A stretch of DNA of 64,000 bases from Chitinophagales bacterium (GTDB taxonomy: Bacteria > Bacteroidota > Bacteroidia > Chitinophagales > Saprospiraceae): positions 124,001 to 188,000 of the forward strand of contig JAAFJN010000001.1 in assembly GCA_013298845.1 (NCBI GenBank). The letters run 5' to 3'. The notes under the pieces are model-generated. The model had not been told where the DNA came from. It searched no databases and was given only the letters and a program-made list of their open reading frames with translations. The position numbers and the translations under genes were made by a program. Below, piece after piece: positions 25,376 to 33,398 of this stretch; position 1 is the first letter of the stretch; each line of letters opens with the position of its first letter.

Positions 25376-25564
25376 ACGATAAACTTTTACAACGTAGTTA
25401 ATGATATAGAAAAGGGAGTCCCGACTGGCCCTGTCAATAGTAGTCGCCAATGGTTAATTCCGGTGGCTCTGTTGGCAGGTCTGTTGGGACTCGTTGTTTT
25501 TGCTCAAATTGCGGCTTATTCCGGCCAAAAAGAAACTGCCTGGTTATGGCTGTCAAAAAATTAA
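25376..25564 (+). pseudogene. Start-less ORF for a small membrane protein
   Basis: Between the GMC gene and the acyltransferase the frame 25376-25564 is open for 62 codons. It reads NDIEKGVPTGPVNSSRQ, then a clear transmembrane segment WLIPVALLAGLLGLVVFAQ and a tail SGQKETAWLWLSKN. No ATG, GTG or TTG occurs before the hydrophobic part; the first is GTG 25463, inside it. Either translation starts at ATA or ATT, or this is the remnant of a gene that lost its 5' end. I do not recognise the family. Confidence 0.45.
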
Positions 25565-25617
25565 ACAAGAAGATGCCGCAACGGAGGTGCCACTCCACAA
25601 GACTTTAAAAGACTAAA

Positions 25618-26499
25618 ATGCTCAAATACATACAATACCTGTTTACAAGGGGATTTATTGAATTGTTTCGGTTTGTTCCATTCCGCGCTTTGTACATATT
25701 ATCCGATGGTATCGCTTTTTTGTTACACAGCGTCATCGGATATCGCCGTAAGGTGGTGATGGATAACTTAAAACGCTGTTTCCCTGACCTGACACCGCAG
25801 GAATTAGCGCGTATCGCTCGCGCTTCGTACCGAAACCTATCGGACATCATTGTAGAATCGCTCAAAGGGACCACCCTTTCGCTGGATGAAATAAAGCGGC
25901 GCTACACATACGATAATTACGAGTTAGTCAATCAGCACCTTGATGCAGGGCGTTCAGTCGTGCTGGCGGGTGGACATTATAATAATTGGGAATGGGGCGT
26001 AATTACAATTGCCGGCGGGATACACGGTAAAACCATCGGGGTGTATAAGCCATTGAGCAATATTTACACCGACCGCTGGTTTTTTAATAATCGTTCCCGC
26101 GACGGGCACATGATTTTGAAGAGCATGAAAGATACTTTTGCTTCGGTGGAGGAGTTTCGGGGCCAACCCACAGTGTTTATTCTAATATCTGATCAAATTC
26201 CATCAAACCGGAAAACCTCCATTACTGCCACGTTTTTTGGTCAAATCACTGCTTGTTTGCCCGGAACAGAACAAATAGCCGTCAATAATAATTACCCGGT
26301 TCTGATGTATTCCATTCAACGGATAAAACGGGGGCATTATCATCTGACTTTTTCGGAAGTATGCATCGAACCTGCTCTTACCCAGCCGGGCGAAGTGACA
26401 CAGTTGTTTATGACAAAAATGGAGCAGGATATTCGTCAACAGCCGGAGAACTGGCTTTGGAGCCATAAACGTTGGAAATGGCAGCCCACAACCTCGTAA
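25618..26499 (+). CDS. LpxL/HtrB-like lipid acyltransferase
   Basis: 293 residues from ATG 25618. It has an N-terminal hydrophobic anchor (LYILSDGIAFLLHSVIGY), the RKVVMDNLKRCFPDLTPQE motif of the family, the catalytic HX4E motif HYNNWE near residue 121, and the closing PENWLWSHKRWK signature. LpxL/HtrB enzymes add a secondary acyl chain to lipid A at the inner membrane; Bacteroidota relatives can instead make aminolipids. The gene is alone. A GGAGG at 25583 is too far upstream to be a ribosome site. Confidence 0.88.
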   Translation: MLKYIQYLFTRGFIELFRFVPFRALYILSDGIAFLLHSVIGYRRKVVMDNLKRCFPDLTPQELARIARASYRNLSDIIVESLKGTTLSLDEIKRRYTYDNYELVNQHLDAGRSVVLAGGHYNNWEWGVITIAGGIHGKTIGVYKPLSNIYTDRWFFNNRSRDGHMILKSMKDTFASVEEFRGQPTVFILISDQIPSNRKTSITATFFGQITACLPGTEQIAVNNNYPVLMYSIQRIKRGHYHLTFSEVCIEPALTQPGEVTQLFMTKMEQDIRQQPENWLWSHKRWKWQPTTS

Positions 26500-26542
26500 A
26501 ATAAAATGTTGTATTTTTTATTTTTAAAAACGCAAAATGTTT

Positions 26543-26550
26543 TAAATTTG
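26543..26550 (+). promoter_or_regulatory. -7 box of the Rpn nuclease gene
   Basis: TAAATTTG fits TAnnTTTG 24 bases before the ATG at 26575. The surroundings are A/T-rich and no -33 TTG has the right spacing. Confidence 0.4.
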
Positions 26551-26574
26551 CGCCACAATTAAAAATACAATATC

Positions 26575-27531
26575 ATGGAGAACCTACCACAAAGTCTACC
26601 GACCTACATCCCGTTTTTTTCGGATTACGGTTTTAAAGTTACCTTTGGCAACGAAAAGAAAACACTTTTTTTAAGAAAGGCATTACAAGCCCTCATCAAT
26701 AGTACCATCCCAATTGAAGAGGTGTGGTTTGAAAAAAATACAATTGAAGGGGCCACCGAAGAGAGCCGGGGCGGGGTGCTCGATTTAAGTTGTCGCGACG
26801 AAAGAGGAAATGTATTCATTGTAGAGATGCAATGGGGCTACATGCGTCATATAATACAGCGGTTGAAGTTCTACGAGGCTGCGCGGATGAATATTCACAT
26901 TCGCAAAGGAAACCTTACATTTAATGGCTTACCTAAAATATACTGTATTGCTATATTGGGTTACAGCCTGTTTCCTGATCCGAATTACCATCGTATTGGC
27001 CAAATGAGAGATGAAAACGGTGTAATTATGGATGAGTGCACTACTTTTCCGGTAGTAGAACTAGAAAAATTCAACAAAAAACCCGAAGATTGCATTACAG
27101 ATTTGGATAAACTGGTTTACACTATGAAAGAAGCGCATTTATTAGAAAAATCAGGCGAGCAAAAACCGGATTTTATGGAAGAACCTTGGCTTAAATCAGC
27201 CCTCGAGGAATTGGATACGCGTGGGTTAGATCCCGAACGTCATGCCCAACTCAGTATCGCGCTCGCCCGTGAGATGAGTGAACGATGGCGTTTGCAAAAT
27301 TTAGAGAATGAACTCACGAAACGTGGTATGGAAATCGGTAAGGAAATCGGTAAGGAAATGGGAGTAGAAATCGGTAAGGAAATGGGGGGTAATGAACGCG
27401 AAAAAGAAATCATACGTAATTACATAAAATCCAAGCCCAACGCTACCAATGAAGAAATTATAACACTCTTGGGTGTATCTTTACCAATAGTGCTTGAGGT
27501 TCGGGCAGAACAGGCTGATGCAGGTCAATAA
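26575..27531 (+). CDS. Rpn family recombination-promoting nuclease / putative transposase (PD-(D/E)XK)
   Basis: 318 residues. The N-terminal third has the family pattern LPTYIPFFSDYGFKVTFGNE followed by GGVLDLSCRDERGNVFIVEMQ, where D, E and Q form the PD-(D/E)XK core. The middle has YCIAILGYSLFPD. Before the C-terminus is a repetitive stretch (EIGKEIGKEMGVEIGKEMGG) coded by near-identical 12-15-base units, a slippage-prone feature seen in this family. Rpn proteins are DNA endonucleases tied to RecA-independent recombination and sometimes to phage defence; they are often multicopy. A piece of another copy follows downstream. Confidence 0.9.
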   Translation: MENLPQSLPTYIPFFSDYGFKVTFGNEKKTLFLRKALQALINSTIPIEEVWFEKNTIEGATEESRGGVLDLSCRDERGNVFIVEMQWGYMRHIIQRLKFYEAARMNIHIRKGNLTFNGLPKIYCIAILGYSLFPDPNYHRIGQMRDENGVIMDECTTFPVVELEKFNKKPEDCITDLDKLVYTMKEAHLLEKSGEQKPDFMEEPWLKSALEELDTRGLDPERHAQLSIALAREMSERWRLQNLENELTKRGMEIGKEIGKEMGVEIGKEMGGNEREKEIIRNYIKSKPNATNEEIITLLGVSLPIVLEVRAEQADAGQ

Positions 27532-27542
27532 TTTTATCAAAA

Positions 27543-27567
27543 AAGCGCATTTATTAGAAAAATCAGG
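27543..27567 (+). repeat. 25-base duplicate of the upstream Rpn gene
   Basis: The 25 bases 27131-27155 inside the Rpn gene (coding for KEAHLLEKSG) reappear exactly at 27543-27567, 12 bases after the gene's stop. This is too long to be chance and shows a remnant of a second Rpn copy or a local duplication with later decay. Confidence 0.75.
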
Positions 27568-27614
27568 GGAAATAGTCCCGATTAACATAATGCTTACCTA
27601 ATGTTCACAAACCG

Positions 27615-27656
27615 TTTAGGGTTTTAACATATTTTAAAAACACCCTAACATTTTTT
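27615..27656 (+). terminator. Terminator-like hairpin after the Rpn gene
   Basis: TTTAGGG (27615-27621) faces CCCTAA (27643-27648), with A/T-rich inner pairing, followed by ATTTTTT. A moderate intrinsic terminator. Confidence 0.55.
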
Positions 27657-27745
27657 AGTGGCGGCGCATGTGATTTAGACGGCAATATTGCGGTATAAAT
27701 CATTGAAGGGGAAAGAACTTCCTTTTTATTAAAACGAAATACGCC

Positions 27746-28939
27746 ATGCTACGCTTTAATCTTTTTTTCGCTGCTATTATTGTTGCTCTTTTTACCACAA
27801 CCAGTTGCCGTACTGCTCAAAAATACGTTGAGAACGGCGACTACGACGGGGCCATTGATTTTTGCGTTGATAAGTTGTCGGGTCGTAAAAAGAAATCCGA
27901 TGATTTGGTAAAGGGCCTCGAAATTGCCTTTCAAAAAGCCACCGAACGGGATATGCGCGCCGCCGATGCTTTAGTGGCCGAAAATCAACCCGCGAACTGG
28001 GAGCGTATTCATAAAATCCACCTCCGTATTCTGGATCGCCAAAACCTTGTGTATCCTTTAATTCCTTTAAAAAGCGAAAAAGGCTACGACGCTAAATTCC
28101 TCTTTGTCAATATCGAAAAATTGGAATTGGAAAGCCGTACTAACGCCGCTGAATACGTTTATAACAAAGCCAATGCAAAAATGGAATTGGCACGCAATGG
28201 CAATAAAGCGGCCGCTCGTGAAGCCTACTATTTACTGGAAGAGTTGGAACAGGACTATTTCCGCAACTACAAAAACAAAGACGCTTTAAAACGCGAAGCC
28301 GAACGCAGCGGTATAGTTCATATTTTATTTGAAATTCGCAACGAAACCGGCCGCATTTTGCCCATCGGCTTTGATGATCGCGTTTTGGCCATTAGCAAAA
28401 AAGACTTGGACACCAAATGGCGTCGTTATCATTTTGAAAACGAGACCGGAGTTCAGTATGATTACAAGGCCATTTTCCGCCTTGACAATATTGATATTTC
28501 TCCCGAACGTATCCACGAACGCTCTTACACCGACGAAAAACGCGTGAAAGATGGCTGGGAATACGCTTACGATAACAAGGGCAACGTTAAAAAAGATTCG
28601 TTAGGTAACGACATTAAATATGATCGTTTCATTATTGCCCGCGCCCAGGTAATCGAGGTGCACCAAAGTAAAGCCGCCCGTTTGGCTGGTTTCGTGGACA
28701 TTTATGATGCCGACAGCAAAGACCGCTTGGATTCACGACCATTGGCTACTGAAATTTTGTTCGAACACTATGCTTCTACTTTTAACGGTGATGCCCGTGC
28801 GTTGAGTGACGATAGCCGTTGCCGAATTGGAAATCGCCCGGTACCATTTCCGCTTGATTCCGATATGTTGGTCCAAGCCGCTGACCGTCTGAAACCTTCT
28901 CTTTCTTATGAATTAGGTCATGCGGTGGCTTTAAAATAA
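27746..28939 (+). CDS. Lipoprotein with TPR-like start, function unknown
   Basis: 397 residues from ATG 27746. Signal peptide with lipobox (MLRFNLFFAAIIVALFTTTSC), mature N-terminus at Cys21. The first ~100 residues are helical and TPR-like (KYVENGDYDGAIDFCVDKL), then a helix-rich middle (AYYLLEELEQDYFRNYKNK) and a beta-rich second half (IVHILFEIRNETGRILPIG). No family recognised. Highly charged; likely periplasmic face of the outer membrane. Single gene with a strong terminator. Confidence 0.78.
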   Translation: MLRFNLFFAAIIVALFTTTSCRTAQKYVENGDYDGAIDFCVDKLSGRKKKSDDLVKGLEIAFQKATERDMRAADALVAENQPANWERIHKIHLRILDRQNLVYPLIPLKSEKGYDAKFLFVNIEKLELESRTNAAEYVYNKANAKMELARNGNKAAAREAYYLLEELEQDYFRNYKNKDALKREAERSGIVHILFEIRNETGRILPIGFDDRVLAISKKDLDTKWRRYHFENETGVQYDYKAIFRLDNIDISPERIHERSYTDEKRVKDGWEYAYDNKGNVKKDSLGNDIKYDRFIIARAQVIEVHQSKAARLAGFVDIYDADSKDRLDSRPLATEILFEHYASTFNGDARALSDDSRCRIGNRPVPFPLDSDMLVQAADRLKPSLSYELGHAVALK

Positions 28940-28969
28940 ATAAACTTGTTAGCTCATCCTTTCTTTTTG

Positions 28970-29000
28970 GCCGCCCTGCGAACGTTGCAGGGCGGCTTTT
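28970..29000 (+). terminator. Terminator of the TPR-like lipoprotein gene
   Basis: Perfect 10-bp stem GCCGCCCTGC (28970-28979) / GCAGGGCGGC (28987-28996), a 7-base loop, then TTTTGTTA. The following promoter overlaps its tail. Confidence 0.88.
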
Positions 29001-29012
29001 GTTATACCTTTG
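28985..29012 (+). promoter_or_regulatory. Promoter of the SCO-family gene
   Basis: TACCTTTG at 29005-29012 with TTG at 28985-28987 (17-base spacer). The -33 element lies inside the loop/stem of the preceding terminator, so terminator and promoter are nested. Leader about 20 bases to the ATG at 29038. Confidence 0.6.
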
Positions 29013-29037
29013 TCTGATCTAAAAAAACATAAAAATC

Positions 29038-29664
29038 ATGCTTAGATATATCTCTTTTTTTGGCTTGTTGGTGTTGATTTTTTCGGCTTGTATTCCCGAG
29101 AAAAAAGGCCCCTTGCCCATTTTAGGTAACCGCGATGTGTCGGCCAGCGGCGACACTATTTACCCCAAAGTACCCGAATTTAGTTTTGTGGACCAGGATA
29201 GTCAATTGGTAACCAACGCAACGTTTGCCGGCAAAGCCTACGTGGTGGATTTTTTCTTTATTCACTGTCCAACCATTTGCCCCAAGGTAAAAGCGCAGGC
29301 CAAACGGGTGTACGATCAATTTGCAGCAGAACCAAATTTACTGCTCCTTTCTCATTCCATTGATACTAAACACGATACGGTGCCCGCTTTGAAGCAATAC
29401 GCCAAGAAATTGGGCATTGACGCCAAACGCTGGCACCTGGTTACTGGCGACCACGATGCTATTTACGGGATTGCCGATGATTACTTCAGCGTAGCCACAG
29501 TAAACCCGGATGCACCCGGTGGTTTTGACCACTCCGGACGGCTCATTCTGGTGGATAAAAACCGCTATGTACGCTCTTTCTGTGACGGAACCGACCCAGA
29601 GGAAGTAACCCGCTTTATGGAAGATATTAAACGGCTACTGGAAGAACAAAAAGGGAATCAATAA
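29038..29664 (+). CDS. SCO1/SenC/PrrC family copper-binding lipoprotein
   Basis: 208 residues with an SPII lipobox (LVLIFSAC). Thioredoxin-like fold with the copper motif CPTIC (CxxxC) near residue 80 and the distal His in FDHSGRLILVDK, the complete Cu ligand set. SCO proteins deliver copper to or reduce the CuA site of cytochrome c oxidase, or handle redox signalling. No oxidase gene is adjacent. Confidence 0.93.
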   Translation: MLRYISFFGLLVLIFSACIPEKKGPLPILGNRDVSASGDTIYPKVPEFSFVDQDSQLVTNATFAGKAYVVDFFFIHCPTICPKVKAQAKRVYDQFAAEPNLLLLSHSIDTKHDTVPALKQYAKKLGIDAKRWHLVTGDHDAIYGIADDYFSVATVNPDAPGGFDHSGRLILVDKNRYVRSFCDGTDPEEVTRFMEDIKRLLEEQKGNQ

Positions 29665-29670
29665 TAATAA

Positions 29671-29711
29671 AAAAGGGGCTGCTGTTGTCTTACAGTAACC
29701 CCTTTTTTATT
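29671..29711. terminator. Bidirectional terminator between the SCO gene and the tandem-AAA gene
   Basis: AAAAAAGGGG ... CCCCTTTTTT inverted repeat with partial inner pairing (CTGTTGT/ACAG). A-run on one side and T-run on the other serve both converging genes. Confidence 0.8.
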
Positions 29712-29712
29712 G

Positions 29713-32349
29713 CTAAAAACCAATGCCGCGCCGCTGATAAACTACTAACTTTTCTTTATCAAACGTAAACGATGCCACGTCGTTTAAAACAATATCGTGG
29801 TGGTCGTATTCTCCCGGATTCATGGAAACCCGCAAATTTTGATTTTTGATCGCTTCCATCACTACTTGCCGAACGGTACGCGCATTGCCAAAATATTTAT
29901 CACGGTACTCATACAAGAAACTCAGGTAACGGCCCAGGTATTCGCGGGCGTCTTCGGCAACGCGGTATTCTTCCTGACGGAACATGTACAACGCAATTTC
30001 GAGTAACTCGTCGGGGGTATAGTCTTCAAAACGCAACATTTTGTCAAAACGACTCGCCAGACCGGGATTGGCTTTGAGGAAGTTATCCATATTTTCGGGA
30101 TAACCGGCCACGAATACAAAAAACTCCCCGCGATGGTCTTCCATGCGTTTAAGCAATGTTTGAATAGCCTCATCGCCAAAATCAGTCTGTTGGCCCCGGC
30201 CGTTGGACGTAAGTGCGTAGGCTTCGTCAATAAACAGAACACCACCCAGCGATTCTTCCACTTTTTCGGCGGTTTTAGTGGCCGTTTGGCCCACAAACCC
30301 GGCAACAAGCCCCTGACGATCGGTTTCTACGGTATGACCGCGCTCCAGTACACCCAGGGCTTTATAAATTTTAGCCAAAATACGCGCAACGGTGGTTTTA
30401 CCCGTACCCGGGTTTCCAATTAACACCGTATGCAGGTAGAAGCGTCCCAGTACATTTTTGCCGGATTCACGGTAAAAACGCACCAGATTGGCCAATTCCG
30501 TAATGTCCTTTTTGATATTTTGCATACCAATGAGGCTATCCAGTTCGTGCATGGCGGTGGCCAACTGTTTTTCATCAATGGGGATATTGGGCAATGGGCG
30601 GCGGGTTTCGCGTTGCACGCGCTCTACATCCTGGCGGGTAACCGTCATGAGGGACTCCTGTTGCAACAGGCGCACATTTGGTTGTTCCATTAAACGAAGG
30701 CCCAGTTGAATTTTGGCTTTGTCCACCAAATCATACACGTAACGCGCGTTGCCAAAACTGCGGTCACGGCGGCGATATGCATCCGTAATCACTTCGTTGA
30801 GCAGTTCGGTGGCATCTTCCGAGAGGTTGATTTCCTTTTCTTCGGCGGCGTATTTGGCAATGTCACAAAGCTCCTGCGGAAGATAATCCTGAAACTCAAA
30901 AGTAAGTTTAAAACGACTGCGAAGGCCGGGGTTAGAATCCAAAAAGGTTTTCATCTCTTTGGGATAACCAGCAACAATAATGGCCAGATCGCCGGGCCCG
31001 TTGGATAATTCACGCACCAAAACCTCCACGGCTTCGCGCCCAAAGTCTTTGTTGTCTTCCGGCGAGCGGCTAAGCGCGTAGGCTTCGTCAATAAAAAGTA
31101 CCCCGCCCCGCGCACTTTCGATGGCTTCTTTCATTTTGGGTGCCGTTTGGCCGATGTATTCACCCACAATATCCGAGCGATCTACTTCGTGTACGTGTCC
31201 TTTGGAGAGCAGTCCCATTTTTTTGTACAACCGGCCCATCATTTTGGCAACGGTCGTTTTGCCCGTTCCCGGGTTCCCCACAAAAACCGAGTGCACGTTG
31301 ATGCCGTCTTTTTCGGCGAACCCCCGTTCTTTTCGCAATTGGAGGAACTGTATATATTGAGCGTGTTCGCGGACTTTAAATTTAATATCCGACAGCCCAA
31401 TAAGGGCGTCTAATTTAACCATTACACCCTCAAATGTTTCGGCATCTTCCACCGATTCGGGTTCGACAAGAGCCATACCTTTGTCGGGGAGCCATACACT
31501 GTTGGCCCCTTCTTCCCAATAATCATCCACCTCAAAGGGCATAACCCCCAGGATTTGGTCCATAAAAATGATTTCGGCCGTGTAGCGGTCCGTGCGCCAC
31601 GAGCCTTTAACGTTACTGCCCCAACCTGCAGTAAGCCGGATGGTTTCGTCCCCTTTTTCTACTTTGTGGAGCCGGACTACCTGCCCTTTCATTTCGCGCG
31701 CGTCATTGTAGAACTTGATAAAAAGTTCACAATTCCATTGGCGGGAAAGCAAGCGATTCTGGAGTAGTACTTCGGCATATACGTAGCGGGTTTCTTCCCC
31801 GTTGAAACGGCGCAGGTACTGGCGTTCAAATTCCGGCACATCGTCGTAGGGGCCTTCGTACATTTTCAAACCGGCAAGTTGACAGTACGGATTATCACTT
31901 TTGGTGAGTGGTCGTACCGCATCTTCAATGTAAAATATCTTGGAACCTACTTTTTCGTTTTCAATCCACGCTTCCCAACAATATTGGCCGCGTTTCCAAA
32001 AAATACCTTCTTGTTTATTTCCCCAACCTTCGCGGATATAGCCAACTGCGTCAAATTTGCTCACTTTGCGCCGAAACGGCAGTACACAAATTTCTTTTCG
32101 TTGCTTTTTAATGGAATAACAACGGAGTTCTACGTTTACTTCCCAGTCTTCTACATCGAACATTTTATTGTGAAAAGACAATTCGGCGTACACATAAGAG
32201 GTTTCCAGACGGTCAAATACCTGCCTGTACTTTTTTTTATTATCGGCTAACCACTCGGTAGAAGCGTATATTTTTAAGTCTCTGAATTTCCAACGACGGT
32301 TTTCACCTCCTGCTTCGGCGTCGTTGGAATGATGCGTACCAAATTCCAT
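29713..32349 (-). CDS. Tandem CbbX/EccA-type AAA+ ATPase with duplicated N-terminal domain
   Basis: 878 residues from ATG 32349. Two copies of an unrecognised beta-rich domain come first (about 40-140 and 170-275); they share YVYAEL/YVYAEV, a central WE/WN strand, and GWGN/GWGS followed by an aromatic-rich strand. Two CbbX-type AAA+ modules follow. AAA-1 has Walker A GNPGTGKT (358-365) and Walker B FIDEA (419-423). AAA-2 has GNPGTGKT (645-652) and FIDEA (706-710). Both have sensor arginines (GLRSRF, GLASRF) and a GNAR box-VII-like motif. Both modules look active. Relatives include RuBisCO activase CbbX, SpoVK and the type VII EccA; the task here is unknown. Confidence 0.9.
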   Translation of the reverse strand: MEFGTHHSNDAEAGGENRRWKFRDLKIYASTEWLADNKKKYRQVFDRLETSYVYAELSFHNKMFDVEDWEVNVELRCYSIKKQRKEICVLPFRRKVSKFDAVGYIREGWGNKQEGIFWKRGQYCWEAWIENEKVGSKIFYIEDAVRPLTKSDNPYCQLAGLKMYEGPYDDVPEFERQYLRRFNGEETRYVYAEVLLQNRLLSRQWNCELFIKFYNDAREMKGQVVRLHKVEKGDETIRLTAGWGSNVKGSWRTDRYTAEIIFMDQILGVMPFEVDDYWEEGANSVWLPDKGMALVEPESVEDAETFEGVMVKLDALIGLSDIKFKVREHAQYIQFLQLRKERGFAEKDGINVHSVFVGNPGTGKTTVAKMMGRLYKKMGLLSKGHVHEVDRSDIVGEYIGQTAPKMKEAIESARGGVLFIDEAYALSRSPEDNKDFGREAVEVLVRELSNGPGDLAIIVAGYPKEMKTFLDSNPGLRSRFKLTFEFQDYLPQELCDIAKYAAEEKEINLSEDATELLNEVITDAYRRRDRSFGNARYVYDLVDKAKIQLGLRLMEQPNVRLLQQESLMTVTRQDVERVQRETRRPLPNIPIDEKQLATAMHELDSLIGMQNIKKDITELANLVRFYRESGKNVLGRFYLHTVLIGNPGTGKTTVARILAKIYKALGVLERGHTVETDRQGLVAGFVGQTATKTAEKVEESLGGVLFIDEAYALTSNGRGQQTDFGDEAIQTLLKRMEDHRGEFFVFVAGYPENMDNFLKANPGLASRFDKMLRFEDYTPDELLEIALYMFRQEEYRVAEDAREYLGRYLSFLYEYRDKYFGNARTVRQVVMEAIKNQNLRVSMNPGEYDHHDIVLNDVASFTFDKEKLVVYQRRGIGF

Positions 32350-32429
32350 GGGTCTTTATGATTTCAATAAAAGAAGGCCAAAGTAAGTATAATACAGAAA
32401 TCCTGCCAAATTTTTTTGCTAAAAGTTTT

Positions 32430-32468
32430 CCACGGGCAATCTCTGTCAAGGGCAAATACTGCCCGTGG
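32430..32468. repeat. Inverted repeat between SRPBCC and AAA genes
   Basis: Perfect 9-bp arms CCACGGGCA (32430-32438) / TGCCCGTGG (32460-32468). It follows the SRPBCC stop on the minus strand but lacks a clear T-run, so it may be a weak terminator or an RNA-stabilising hairpin. Confidence 0.5.
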
Positions 32469-32501
32469 ATGGTACGCGAGAAGGGGCTGACAAGGGGCGA
32501 T

Positions 32502-33038
32502 TTATCGTTCGGCTACTGCTTTCAAATTGGCCAGACTTTTGGCAAAATATTCGTTTAACGTTTTTTCAATTCCCAAAAGTCTAACAATGCCGCGCCCGGG
32601 AAACGGAATGGTAGCACTGGTCATGTTCCATTTTACCTCGGTTTTGGTGCTGTCACCCGTAAAGTACCAATCCGAATAGTTAACGTCTTTGGGGTTGTCG
32701 GGAACGAGATAAAGCCCCATTTTGATATAACTATTGTCCTTTAGTTCAATAATATCCTGGATGCCGTCGCCTTCTTTTTTGCTTTTCCAGGTTTGTTTGT
32801 GGCCCACGGTGCCGGGTGTTCCCTCTACCACATTGGTCATATCGGGGTCGCTCTTTTTCCATTGGCTCCACTTGTCCCAGTGTTTAAAATCGGTGACCAA
32901 CGGGAATACCTCGTGGGTTCCGGCATTGATGGAGATGGACTGGCTGGCCGAAAACGTGGCGGGTGAAAAAGCACAAAGCGCCAAATAAAGCAAGGTTAAT
33001 GTACCAATGGTGTACAACGCAAGTTTTAGAATCCGCAT
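32502..33038 (-). CDS. SRPBCC (START/Bet v1-like) domain protein, membrane-anchored
   Basis: 178 residues. N-terminal transmembrane anchor (LALYTIGTLTLLYLALCAF), then a polyketide-cyclase-like helix-grip fold: SISINAGTHEVFPLVTDF, HWDKWSQWKKSDPDM, GTVGHKQTWKS and the late helix LNEYFAKSLANLKAV. Such proteins bind lipids or hydrophobic ligands; no catalytic residues are evident. It precedes the tandem-AAA gene on the same strand with a 150-base gap that holds a hairpin. Ligand unknown. Confidence 0.85.
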   Translation of the reverse strand: MRILKLALYTIGTLTLLYLALCAFSPATFSASQSISINAGTHEVFPLVTDFKHWDKWSQWKKSDPDMTNVVEGTPGTVGHKQTWKSKKEGDGIQDIIELKDNSYIKMGLYLVPDNPKDVNYSDWYFTGDSTKTEVKWNMTSATIPFPGRGIVRLLGIEKTLNEYFAKSLANLKAVAER

Positions 33039-33398
33039 AACTTAAAATGTTTAAATGTGAAAAGTGATTTGTTGTTTTTCCTTTTTAAAGCATTTTGAAA
33101 CTATTTTGCCCCAAAAATGGCTAAAATTAGAAAAGTAGCGCAAAAATAAAACTTTTTATTTTGAAACAAAAAATTTATTTTATTCCCGCACAAAAAATCC
33201 AATTATGGCCCACGATGAGAACTATTTTAACATTTTATGCCATTTATGGAGAATAAATTAGCACACTTTTGAAATAAATCTTCACTTTTGCCCTTTAATA
33301 AGCATAACGGGTAAAGTGGGGTTAGCACTTTAGCAAAACAAACCTTCGCTTGTACTCGTATGTTTTATCCTGAAAATCCGATTTTGTACGTCTTTAGT
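33039..33398. other. A/T-rich divergent intergenic region
   Basis: No gene seen. It holds the promoter of the SRPBCC gene at 33141-33170 on the minus strand. On the plus strand I find near-misses to the -7 box (CACTTTTG twice, lacking the TA), so the adenylate cyclase promoter is not identified. An in-frame ATG at 33360 upstream of the cyclase signal peptide is not favoured. Confidence 0.5.
33141..33170 (-). promoter_or_regulatory. Promoter of the SRPBCC gene
   Basis: On the minus strand TATTTTTG (33148-33141) is a TAnnTTTG box, with TTTG beginning at 33170 as -33 element and an 18-base spacer. Leader about 95 bases to the ATG at 33038. Confidence 0.5.

Noticed and set aside
26575-27531. Complete insertion sequence
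   Set aside because: No terminal inverted repeats or target duplications were seen around the Rpn gene.
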